The notes under the pieces are model-generated. The model saw nothing but the letters and a program-made list of their open reading frames with translations. It ran no database searches and had not been told where the DNA came from. Both the position numbers and the translations under genes were made by a program. A stretch of 64,000 nucleotides of DNA from Amoebophrya sp. A120 (lineage: Eukaryota > Sar > Dinophyceae > Syndiniales > Amoebophryaceae): NCBI GenBank assembly GCA_905178155.1, contig CAJINV010000003.1, positions 5,733,985-5,797,984 of the forward strand. The letters are read 5' to 3'. Positions 44,201-52,534 of this stretch are shown piece after piece (the stretch's first letter is position 1; every line of letters begins with the position of its first letter).

Positions 44201-45744
44201 AAGCCCGAGAGGAACAGGCCAGGCGGAAGCAGTTGAGGCTAGAGACAGCAGCGGCGAACGCTCGAAACCTAGCTGGCGATGCTGACGCACTGGCTCGTGG
44301 AGAAGACAAGGAAGCCGCTGGCTCAGTGCATTTCCCAGAATTTATTTCCCCGGCAGCCCGCGCCCCGGCAGCCTCGAGTAACAGCGTCCGGCCGGAAGTG
44401 TTTGACAAAGCGCAGCCGAACATTCCCCGGGAAATCGTGGGAGCGTCGACTTCTATTGCTTCCTCGCCGGAAAAACCTATGGCATCTTCTTTTGTAGCAG
44501 CTGAGAACAAGGACCTGCCTGGAAAACAAGTAGAACTAGAGGTAAAAATAAAAGCGGCAAAAAGCGCCCCCGCGAGCAAGGAAGAGGTCAGAAAAGCACA
44601 AGAAGAGCGGAAACGGCTGCAGGAGGAAGCCACTCGCGCGCGTGAGCAGGAACGTGTGCAGAGGGAGGAGCGGGAGCGGGCGGATGCCGAGGCCGCCGCT
44701 CGAGTCGCCCGCATGGATGAAGTTTTTCGAAGGTTGGAGCCCGTACTGGTGCGCCTAACCGATGAGGTGCGCAACCGCGAGCTTTTTCTGCACATGCCGC
44801 AGAACGATCGGAACGCGGTGGAGCGGGCCTGGCCTGTAGCTGTGAAGTTGTTTCCGCAGGAAGCGCGAGACCTAGGCCAGGTCGCGGAGGTTCGCGTCGA
44901 GGCCGAAGCGCAGCTGCGCGAGGTGGTGGCGGCCGCGATCAGACTCCAGAGCGTCTACCGGGGTTGGAAGATCCGTCGCCGAGGCCTACTGGAGGAGCGC
45001 GTCCCCCAAAGCGCGGCCGCGCGGCGCATTCAGGAGTCTTGGCGATCGCGGAAAGCGCGCGTTCGCACGATGATTCGGACGCGCATCCCTGCTTTGTGGC
45101 GGAGCCAGACAACTTCCTCCAGGCTGCAGCTGCTCGCCAGCGTGCACACCGGGCCCTTCCGCGACGAGATACGGAAATTTTTATCGACCGAGGTGCCGCA
45201 GCTAAAACGCACGTTCTTCGAGCACAGTCGAAAAGTTTTTGAAGAGCAAGAGGTGAAAAGTGAGATCGCCGCACTGCAGCGAAAGATCATCGGGGTGCTG
45301 GACAGCATGGAGGAGCGCGGCGCCCTCCGGGATACGACGACTAGACCCGGTGGCGGCGTGCATGGCTCCTCCGTTCGGCAAAGACACAACTCCACTTCTG
45401 AGTTGGCGTTCGAACAGCAGATCTTGTCGCTGCTGCGGGCCGCGCTTGCATCGAAGTTGTCTTCCCTCAGCACCTCATCCTCTGAGACCGGTACGACCAA
45501 GAGAACCGTTTTAGCTGGCATCGTGGCTCGTGGGCGGAGCAGCTTTTTGAACTTTATGGAGGCTCAGAACGCAACGCGCGAGCGGGCCGTCAGGCGCTTG
45601 CGAGAAAAAGTGCACGCAGCGGAGCGTGCGGCCGTCGAAGAAGGGGAGCACTACGATGCGACGTTGCAGCGCCTGGAAAACCACTTGCAGGCGCTTCGAT
45701 TGGAAATTCAAAGCTCCAAGTACGATAGAAAAATGGCACTCTAG
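41218..45744 (+). CDS. Large IQ-motif and coiled-coil protein, 1508 aa, intronless
   Basis: One uninterrupted 4.5-kb frame from the ATG at 41218. The N-terminal 250 residues hold arginine-rich IQ-like helices (ALTIQTRVARPWLARQRVRL, AATTIRRAWEGAALQRQAGR). Another IQ sits near residue 320 (ATRVQAAFRGRRVREA). Two clear ones are near 1240-1290 (AAIRLQSVYRGWKIRRRGLL, AARRIQESWRSRKARVR). IQ motifs bind calmodulin or myosin-type light chains. Two copies of a DHxGHWxxxHQRQ motif lie near residues 352 and 413. Residues about 930-1200 are a long charged helix rich in Glu/Arg/Lys/Ala (KKAAEKERLERLRRQQEEVA) typical of single helices or coiled coils. Disordered Pro/Ser regions lie between. No motor domain is seen. 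A cytoskeletal, calmodulin-regulated scaffold is the likely role. The lack of introns in so long a gene is notable here. Confidence 0.8.
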   Translation: MAAQSSSFSSKGKSDRHARQTGDWVPVPRPDAVQLARESYAACGRSARFRAPYEAQVQELQHAVQTKWAFARKLYLQFLLQPLRAAAYASHPSRQLQNVAYGRARRKKRWKPLQRLADQRYELKRYAFQMLLAAAARGAAALTIQTRVARPWLARQRVRLVVWRRVELPRAATTIRRAWEGAALQRQAGRVLQLLRARLVRQVLVGAVRTFQCRQVLTRLARKQALQDEARRAREADEEQRLAVKRQAEERQREARRKREQERFFQARQNSQDVFDASAPRGGSVAGSGVATTADGERLRILSGKAPTAALEADIQMRAATRVQAAFRGRRVREANNPFSAQNRAPRPNVKVDHSGHWNLLHQRQHQGAVHRLHTVAQAAVPAPAVEDSPRGEPVGNIKDPLEAVQSHNLLHDHDGHWSMMHQRQAHRAKQTSIAPNRSLDDDGSFPQAQTAGYRNDSASGRSLDALPPSDEPETPSSSQSKDKNFLFFNDFLTGVLGGKSQSPRYKYRVLPTAENDGLALLRIPRLWLPSERANMGPEELTELRNAHRVAQGLSSGGVREPAASASPEPSSPDDLASPVHGDQNEVPPDVQEVPRERRGTATAPRLVVSHSPTTGDPTGLGSSRVADNPSPKSQVQQPGAVVSAAKKAATEGKSRAEKGSGGTESSVAQRGKGVGQRVATVQSGNIGNFSAAGGDRSAPVPGKRDVQPHQELVSQMIGEVRVERTQRKNERLRSMLRRNRGRLLGVSAFPFALKNRQERSEQEQSAQPPKEQIVVERTEKNAGLDVDDGLNAKYDVSRGSQEEVAGPPDGEKRRSDEKKPEVASATVVDDFPSLDGRGASGQPPRAPALSPQSSRVPGSAASPLLVGASEKPKSPPSYIADSIPSVAMAEDSPSRSSPQQGSPPVATQMAAHDAVAEAKSLAPSLEVLLPDRTRDAAQAQKKAAEKERLERLRRQQEEVASRRELAVAEARKRAAEIAEREAAEKARKDEIVRKAREEQARRKQLRLETAAANARNLAGDADALARGEDKEAAGSVHFPEFISPAARAPAASSNSVRPEVFDKAQPNIPREIVGASTSIASSPEKPMASSFVAAENKDLPGKQVELEVKIKAAKSAPASKEEVRKAQEERKRLQEEATRAREQERVQREERERADAEAAARVARMDEVFRRLEPVLVRLTDEVRNRELFLHMPQNDRNAVERAWPVAVKLFPQEARDLGQVAEVRVEAEAQLREVVAAAIRLQSVYRGWKIRRRGLLEERVPQSAAARRIQESWRSRKARVRTMIRTRIPALWRSQTTSSRLQLLASVHTGPFRDEIRKFLSTEVPQLKRTFFEHSRKVFEEQEVKSEIAALQRKIIGVLDSMEERGALRDTTTRPGGGVHGSSVRQRHNSTSELAFEQQILSLLRAALASKLSSLSTSSSETGTTKRTVLAGIVARGRSSFLNFMEAQNATRERAVRRLREKVHAAERAAVEEGEHYDATLQRLENHLQALRLEIQSSKYDRKMAL

Positions 45745-46739
45745 TGGCGGGGAGTTTCATTGAGGCAAACCGGAGGTAGTTTCGCGTTTGTTCAGCAGAA
45801 AGACGAGTACGCTTGTGGCTGCTAGCGCGGGGCGAGTCTGAAATGTACTGCCGCAGGGTCGCTACCTGGTTCTTTCCAAGAAAACGCTAGTACTGAACCG
45901 TCACTAGGACGTATTTGGAATGATTTGCGTTCGTGCTACTCCTCCACTTGCTCGCGCTAGCATTTCCGCGCAATTCAGCTGCAAAGGAAGATGAAGTGTT
46001 GCGCGGTCGACTTCAACACTGCGGGATTCGATCCGGTTCGTAGCACTGCATGGCTGGTCCTCAAAGCAGAAAGTCCCGTAGATCATGATGCATAAAGAAC
46101 CAAGAGTTTGAGTTTCTCTAGGATCTCTAGACCGGAACACAGAAATCGAAAGGTCCCGTGCTCTGCTGCTGCGAAATGGCGGAAAATGATCAAGGAGCAG
46201 GCTGAAGCACTTTTGCGAATTGCAATCACGCTCGAACTTTAGGCTCTGCTTGAGCAAAGATGATCATGATTCAGAAAGGAAGATAAGTACGACAAAAGGA
46301 TCCCTTCGAGTGGATCAGCTTTTGCCCATGAGGTCGATATCTGAGCCTAAAAGAAGCATAGGCGAATAAAAAGAATATGAAATCTGCCGGATCTTTCATG
46401 TTGTCTTATTTCCAAAAAACAGGAGGAGAAGCATAACGCGTCTCGGCAGGATCCGTATCGGGCGGCATAGTAGTCTTATCTATCATCTACGTTCACCTCG
46501 TGACTTGCCATGCTGTAGTTGTAGCAATTCTTGACGCACGTCCATAGATCCATCGTATGTAGTGAGGTCACCGAACGGTTCTAACCGGGGAGTTTTTTTG
46601 CCACCTCCCGTGAAAAACGGCCGGCAGTTTCCAAGCGGGCGGAAGTGTTTTTGGACATAAAAAATTTCCAATTATCAAGTGGCTTTGGCTGTGTCGGGAC
46701 CGAATCGCCAGCGGATTCTATCGCTCGCCGCTTGGTAAA
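45745..46739. other. Intergenic, no gene seen
   Basis: Spacer of about 1 kb downstream of the IQ-protein gene. Nothing recognisable. Confidence 0.55.
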
Positions 46740-47286
46740 ACGACGCAGGGGAGCCGGCAAAAGGGGCGCCCTTCTGAGGCGCCCACCGCCTTAGTTTCTA
46801 GCGATTTGGGGCGCCCAAAAAGGGGCGCGCAAAAAACGCGCCCAAGATCAGAACAGCGAAACAGCACGGCACGGCGGCGATTTCGGAGCATTTTGGGCGG
46901 CCGCGAAAGCGGCCGCCCTTTCGGCGGTTTTAGAGCCTGGGAAGCTTTGCAAAAAGCGCCGGCGTGAAAAATAAAAACGCGAAAAAAAAAAAGTGCGCCA
47001 GATGCACAAAGCCAATCCGCATGCTATGGGCCCGGTTTTTCTTCGCTTTTTGGGCGCCCCCCGTGGCACCCGGATCGGCCCCATAGCATCGGGGCTGGCT
47101 TTCGGAAAGGAATTTTGGAAATGTGCCAAAATTTGCGACGTTCCCCAAGTGGCCGCCATACCGTGCGGCATAACGTTACTCACGGTGGTATGGCGAGCCC
47201 ATAAAAAGCAAAGCCGCGGCCAAGGCTATGGTCGGCAAAAAAACGCCCACGACCTCACTACCCCCGCCCCGGCGGCTATATTTGGT
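46740..47286. repeat. GC-rich array of hairpin-forming inverted repeats
   Basis: Five or more palindromic units lie here. There are several GGGGCGCCC-type cores around 46760-46850 and a perfect 10-bp stem closed by a GAAA loop (46895-46918). ATGCTATGGG(G)CC arms pair between 47021-47032 and 47077-47089. AATTTTGG/CCAAAATT is near 47110-47133. GCCATACCGTG (47155-47165) faces CACGGTGGTATGGC (47181-47194). The following methyltransferase frame is open through part of this region, but conservation only starts after 47287. This could be structured RNA, a 5' UTR or a decayed mobile element. Confidence 0.6.
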
Positions 47287-48492
47287 ATGACAAAAATGAG
47301 TCGCAGCCGCGGCGCAGTTACGTACTGGGTGGAACATATGGAGGAGGGAGCAGAGATATCCGATTGGGTGGCGCTCGAGTATGCCCACATGCGTCTATGT
47401 GTTGGTGGAGACCGGTTGGTGATCAGTCAGTTCCCGGAGGAAACGAGTGTAGTTCACAGTCCTGAACGAACAGACGCATCTTCCACTCGGGTTCCCGAGT
47501 GCGCGGAGCACGAGGCCCTAAAGGCTTTTCTAGCACCGGAACAACAACCCCCGGCTCCAGCAACCGATGAGATCATCATTACAAGCGGCTCCAGCAGCTC
47601 GAGTTTGGCGTTTGATGCCCCACCGGCGACGTCAGCACGACCCTCACTGCACCTCGCGACGTCGCTGCCCGTCTTGCTGCAAACGAGTCGGGAGTGTTTC
47701 ACCGGAAAAAGGATATGCCTCCTGGACATGAAAGCGGACCAGCCCCTGCGCCCCGACGACGCGTTTGATTTCGTGGTTGCGGGGGGCATTTTGGGGAACA
47801 TCCTGCCGGCAGGCGAAGGATCAGCCGACGACGGCGACGCGACGAGAGGGAGTGGTGTTCCGGTGGACACGAGTTCTACTTCGCTGGGCGTGGCCACGGG
47901 GTACTATCCGTACACCTCAGACGATCGCACCGCCGAGATCCGGGCGAAACTGCCTCCCTGGGTGGAGCGCCGTCACCTGGGTTCGTGGCAGATGACGACG
48001 GACACCGCGCTGCTGGTGTCAAAGCTGGTTCTGGAGGAACGCCTGAGCCTGGAGGAGATCCCATTCCTCGACGGTCCAGAGATTCCGCTTGACGAAGCCG
48101 GGCCGGAGAAAGAGTATTCCCTTGCATCGAGGTCGTGGAACTGCGAGGTCGTTGCACCGGGGGCGCAGGACGAGCTAGAAGGGAGACCAAGTACTTCGTA
48201 TTATTTCGACCAAGTCCTCATGCCGGGCGTGCTGGACGCGATACGTGTGCTACAGGAGAAGAAAAGCGGTAGACGAGTAGACCCGAAAAACCGGGCACAA
48301 GGACACGAAGATCAACCAGACCGCATACCAGGAACTCCGAGCACCGTGTGCGGCGAAGTAGTAGAAATGGAAGGCTTTCGTTATGTGGCGCGAACAGCGG
48401 GGGAAAAGCAATGCCAGAGGAAACTGGTTCCCATTGTTCCGCCGGGCATGAGAGAATACTGGCAATCTAGTTGCGACGACGACATTTTCTAA
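47287..48492 (+). CDS. SFM1: SFM1-like SPOUT methyltransferase (DUF431)
   Basis: I start at the ATG at 47287 (MTKMSRSRGAVTYWVEHMEE), giving 401 residues; the upstream in-frame extension runs through hairpin DNA and is not conserved-looking. Family landmarks appear in order: WVEHMEEGAEISDWVALEYA, ICLLDMKADQPLRPDDAFDF, FVVAGGILGNILP, DDRTAEIRAKLPPWVERRHL, GSWQMTTDTALLVSKLVLEE, LEEIPFLDGPEIPLD, VEMEGFRYVA and PIVPPGM. This matches yeast Sfm1, a trefoil-knot (SPOUT) enzyme that methylates an arginine of ribosomal protein uS3. The QMTTDTA and GGILG motifs are the SAM-binding knot. It is longer than the yeast protein (about 213 residues) because of disordered insertions between the motifs. Confidence 0.85.
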   Translation: MTKMSRSRGAVTYWVEHMEEGAEISDWVALEYAHMRLCVGGDRLVISQFPEETSVVHSPERTDASSTRVPECAEHEALKAFLAPEQQPPAPATDEIIITSGSSSSSLAFDAPPATSARPSLHLATSLPVLLQTSRECFTGKRICLLDMKADQPLRPDDAFDFVVAGGILGNILPAGEGSADDGDATRGSGVPVDTSSTSLGVATGYYPYTSDDRTAEIRAKLPPWVERRHLGSWQMTTDTALLVSKLVLEERLSLEEIPFLDGPEIPLDEAGPEKEYSLASRSWNCEVVAPGAQDELEGRPSTSYYFDQVLMPGVLDAIRVLQEKKSGRRVDPKNRAQGHEDQPDRIPGTPSTVCGEVVEMEGFRYVARTAGEKQCQRKLVPIVPPGMREYWQSSCDDDIF

Positions 48493-49347
48493 ACGTGATT
48501 TGTCCTTCGATTTGTAGACTTCAGCTGCTTATTGATTCAGACACGCACTTTTACACAAGTAAGCGATAAAAAAATGGTCAGGATAAACACAGCGTCATGT
48601 TGGCCCTCGTCATCTGTGTCATGATTGTGCCGCAGAAGAGAGCAGAACTGCAGTACTGCGGACGGAAATGGAAGCAGTGTTCGACGGAATCGAAGAGGAA
48701 GACGTAGTTGTAGAACAGCTGCAAATGATAAAATCGAAAGTCGGATCCCCAATTTCGCGGCCTCGGTCTAAACAGTAGCTGTGAGTTTTTCTCCCGATAG
48801 TTTTGTAGGTCGTACAGAGGAAGAAAGGGAGGCACAAAGATGATCACTACCGTCTGATTCAGTCGGCAATCGGCTTACGTTTGCAGATCCTTTGCGGGAA
48901 GATGAAATGCGAATGCCAAATCGGAAATGATCAAAAACGCAAAATGCAGAACCGAGCAAAAACAAAGGAATGACATCAGAAAATACTAACTTCAACCATT
49001 ATAGAACGCAAGTATTGAATCACACCCAGGTCCTCCTTTATCTTTTTCCATCCCCTACTCACCCAAGCAACTTTTTCCCGCTGTAGCATCCCCCTGCTTA
49101 ATATTCTGAACCACGACGACAAAAAGATCTTTCGTTTTAATTAGTAGGCGACCAAATTACAAAGAAATTCGTATGGACTGAGCAAATTTCTGGTCTACCT
49201 GACAACAGGCACGAAGAGGTACCAACTAACAGGCAGAGATAATTACATTATACATATAGACTGACGGGAACGAGCGGCAAGCTTTTCGTTTTTTTTTTGA
49301 AGAATAAAAGATAGATCCAGCTCCGAGGAGCAGTAAGCATCACAAAA
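48493..49347. other. Intergenic, no gene seen
   Basis: Spacer upstream of the DIM1 gene, AT-rich. Nothing recognisable. Confidence 0.6.
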
Positions 49348-49776
49348 ATGTCGTACATGCTTCCGCATCTGCACAGCGGCTGGGCCGTGGACCAGGCGAT
49401 TTTGTCGGAAGAGGAGCGGTTGGTGGTGGTCCGGTTCGGGCACGACTACGACGAGGAGTGCATGCAGATGGACGAAATTCTGTACGGGATCCAGGACGAC
49501 GTGAAGAACTACGCCGTGATCTACCTGGTGGACACCAAGGAGGTGCCAGACTTCAACACCATGTACGAAATTTACGATCGGGTTACGGTGATGTTCTTCT
49601 TCCGGAACAAGCACATGATGATCGACTTGGGCACGGGAAACAACAATAAAATCAACTGGCCCTTCAACAACAAGCAGGAGCTGATCGACATCTTCGAGAC
49701 GGTGTACCGGGGCGCCCGGAAGGGGCGAGGTCTCGTCATCTCCGCAAAAGACTACTCAACAAAGTACCGCTACTAG
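49348..49776 (+). CDS. TXNL4A: U5 snRNP protein DIM1/TXNL4A (DIB1)
   Basis: An intronless frame of 142 residues, exactly the usual length of this family. It starts MSYMLPHLHSGWAVDQAILS and contains VVVRFGHDYDEECMQMDEIL, YAVIYLVDTKEVPDFNTMYE, VTVMFFFRNKHMMIDLGTGN and ETVYRGARKGRGLVISAKDY, ending STKYRY. DIM1 has a thioredoxin fold and is a core part of the U4/U6.U5 tri-snRNP needed for pre-mRNA splicing. Conservation is high throughout; no residue change stands out as function-breaking. Confidence 0.98.
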   Translation: MSYMLPHLHSGWAVDQAILSEEERLVVVRFGHDYDEECMQMDEILYGIQDDVKNYAVIYLVDTKEVPDFNTMYEIYDRVTVMFFFRNKHMMIDLGTGNNNKINWPFNNKQELIDIFETVYRGARKGRGLVISAKDYSTKYRY

Positions 49777-50573
49777 TCGGCAAGAACCCTGTTCTAGTAC
49801 CTGTTGGTCCAGTGCAGCTGCCACGTCGGGCGTCTCAGGTTGATCCTAGATTCTCATTATCCCGCTGGCAGGCTTCGAGTAGTTCAATGCACACCTGCGT
49901 ACGGCGATCTGCATCTACTGTGTCCCGTTCTTGCCCTGGCCCATTCACCGCCGCGGATATGCAGTGCGGTTTGAAAGCAGACGGAGCGAAGGTGTAGATT
50001 GCTTCGAGGGTTGTTCGATTGTCGCTTCTGCGAGCATCTGCTCGTATGCAGCAGAGCAGGCTGCAATAAGAAGAACAGAAGACAAGTGTGTCGAGTGAAA
50101 AAGCGCCCAAGATGAATTTTGGCTACTGCATTGACCAGCCCGGGCAGTAACACAAAATGAACAAAGCAAGTAACTGAAGCTGATGAATCCGTGGCTGTAT
50201 TTGCTAGAAGGGGGCGGCGAGTAGTCCTCTTCCCTTCCTCGTTGTGCCAAGCGAGCGAACGCGTGTTCAAGCCCAGCGGTAATAGATCACCATCTTGGAA
50301 CTTATAAATTATTTAGGTGTCATCTCTACGCAAAATGTCCTCATGGTCAAGAGAGTTGTTTGTTCCTTCGGCTTTTGTAGTTTTGTCCACACTATCGTAA
50401 TTGGGTCTTAGTTCTTCTCGTTGGAGCATTGACGATAGGTGTGGTTCGTCAAGCCATAGAATTGGAAGCCAAAAAAAAGAAGAAAAGCTCAATGCGGCGA
50501 CGAGAATGGTTTCACTTTCACCAAGGAACAGGCGGGAGCGAGCGATGAACTGGCGTACACATTAAAGACCATC
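49777..50573. other. Intergenic, no gene seen
   Basis: Spacer between DIM1 and the carrier gene. Nothing recognisable. Confidence 0.6.
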
Positions 50574-51897
50574 ATGGCCTCCACAAGAGACCACGAAGGT
50601 GATGACGAGGGAAAGCGTAGACCGGTGTTCGCGCGAGTGTGGGCGTCCGCGCGGCCGTTTACGATTGGGGCGCTGGCTGGGTGCTGCAGTGCGACGTTGA
50701 TGACACCCTTGGACCTGGTGAAAGTTCGCCAGCAGATAACGGGGGAAAGTGCTTACCGGGTGGCGCGGCGAACGTGGAAGGCTGACGGTTTGCGGGGTTT
50801 CTACGCGGGTATCTCGGCCGTCTGGCTTCGACAAGTCGTGTACAAGGGTGCCGTTCTGGGTTTGTACGACGTGTTTTCGGGAGCAGCGGCGGGCGGCTCC
50901 GAGACCCCGGCGCCACTGGCTCGTTTGGTTCTATGCGCGAGCGGCGCCGCGGGCTGCGCTGCGGTAGTCGGAAACCCCGTCGACCGCGCCCTCGTGCTGA
51001 TGCAGGCGAATTACCGCAGCAAGCGGCAGGCGCGGCCCTACGCGCACGTGGGCGAAGCACTACTCGGGATCGTGCGGACGGAGGGCGGTCGGGGGCTGCT
51101 CCGCGGGGTCGGCGCCACGGCCGCGCGAGCCGTCTCGCTCAACGCGTCTTTTCTCGCGGGAAACACCTACCTGAAGGAGGTGATCTGCCCGCAACTCTTT
51201 CCAGTCGCACTCGTCACGCAATGTCCGTACGTGATCACGGTGTGCAGCGCTGTTTCCGCGGGGTTTCTGTCCTGCGTGACGTCCCTCCCGGCGGATTTCG
51301 TGAAGGTCACACTGCAGATATCGTAAGGAAAAATGCCCCCACCCCCGAACTTGAAAGGATTTGTATTGCAAACCTTTCCAAATGAAACATTCGCCCTCTT
51401 GCATCTATCAGCATCACAAATTTCCCATGCTGAATAGCGAAAATTTCGGATGCAAAGGAGCCCAACAACAGGCGGATCCCTGATGCAACAGATACCTTGC
51501 GCACCTAGATTCTGCATCAGAAATGCTTGCGCTCCTTTCATGCAAGACAAAAACCTTTCATTTGGAAACTTTGCATGAGAAACTTTTGCGAATTCGGGGG
51601 TGGGGGCACTTTTCATTGTAATAGCAGAGTCAACAAAAGAGCGGAACGGGGAAACAAGTGTACGCGGGGCCGCTGGATTGCGTGCGCGAAACTGTCCGCA
51701 CGCGGGGCGTTTTGGCGTTTTACACCGGCTTCGGGACCTACGTTGCGAAACAGGCCCCGATGGCAACACTCACACTTTTGTTTCAAGATGCTCTCAAGCG
51801 GGTACTGCACACATTCAGATCACTGTTTCGGCTTGGTGTTCGCCTCTTTTGCTTGTTTCCCAATAGAAAAATTAGACCACAACTACTTGTAAGATAA
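50574..51897 (+). CDS. Mitochondrial carrier (SLC25), dicarboxylate/oxoglutarate-like
   Basis: Exons 50574-51318 and 51629-51897 give 337 residues, a normal size for SLC25. All three repeats have the Px[DE]xx[RK] signature: TPLDLVKVR, NPVDRALVL and LPADFVKVT. They are followed by the matching even-helix patterns (GFYAGISAVWLRQVVYKGAV, LLRGVGATAARAVSLNASFL and FYTGFGTYVAKQAPMATLTL). ARAVSLNA and LTLLFQDALKR resemble the SLC25A11/dicarboxylate branch, so malate, oxoglutarate or a similar dicarboxylate is a likely substrate. It should sit in the inner mitochondrial membrane. The only intron is introner C1. Its removal gives LQSQQKSGTGKQVYAGPLDC, restoring repeat 3. Confidence 0.9.
51319..51623 (+). 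mobile_element. Introner element C1 (family C) in the SLC25 gene
   Basis: A 305-bp insertion starting TATCGTAAGG and ending CATTGTAATA. Long inverted ends are built on TGCCCCCACCCCCGAA against its complement TTCGGGGGTGGGGGCA. The 5-bp duplication is GCAGA (51314-51318 and 51624-51628). Excising 51319-51628 joins CTG CAG A|GT CAA CAA in frame. The only AG-ending register is AT-AG; GT-AG is impossible. A second inner inverted pair is CCTTTCCAAATGAAAC/CTTTCATTTGGAAA. The internal GCATCACAAATTTCCC resembles family A motifs. Confidence 0.88.
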
Positions 51898-52534
51898 GAA
51901 GCATCTATGTTACCGACTTGGTAGCTGCGGCGAGGTAGGGAACATCTTCGAGAGAATGCACCAGAGCTTCTTGAGCAGCCATTTATTTGTAGTCTGAGAC
52001 CACATCAATGAATTAACCTGAGCAGTTGCAAGAGAGAGAGAGACGGACAAAGAAAAAAGAGGGTGCGCAGTTGCTTCAGCGTTCCTCATTTCCGTGGCCC
52101 AGAAACGAGCGGCTCTTTGCGCTGGATATGAAGAGAGGGTCTGCAACTATTCAAGAGCTAGGTTGAATTTGTAGCGACTTTCCCAAAGTAGAAAATCATT
52201 GAAATGTGAGGAGGAAGCAACATGTATGGTATATCAACAAAAGTATCTTCTCGAGGATCCGGGGATTGTTGATGTTGTCGAAAATAGTCGATTCGAAGAT
52301 GAAAACTATCTGCTTAGATTCGGTGTATGATGGTGCAGAATTGACGAACATGATTCTTGAGTAAGCACAGACTGATCTTCTCTTGCTCGACCTGGAAAAC
52401 AAGACTTTGGGAAACAAAACCAATAGCTTTTTTTTCGAGGGTAGTTGTCGGGGAACAGACCAGTGCAACCAGCGCATCGCGGTCGGGGTAGGTCCTGCTG
52501 AGAACCTCAACCTTCCACAGAAGTCTTCAAAAAA
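51898..52534. other. Intergenic, no gene seen
   Basis: Spacer between the SLC25 and AMT genes, with a short GA-repeat near 52030-52041. Nothing else seen. Confidence 0.6.

Noticed and set aside
46993-47286. N-terminal extension of the SFM1-like protein
   Set aside because: The extension is encoded by the hairpin-rich DNA and has no family counterpart. Homology begins just after the ATG at 47287.
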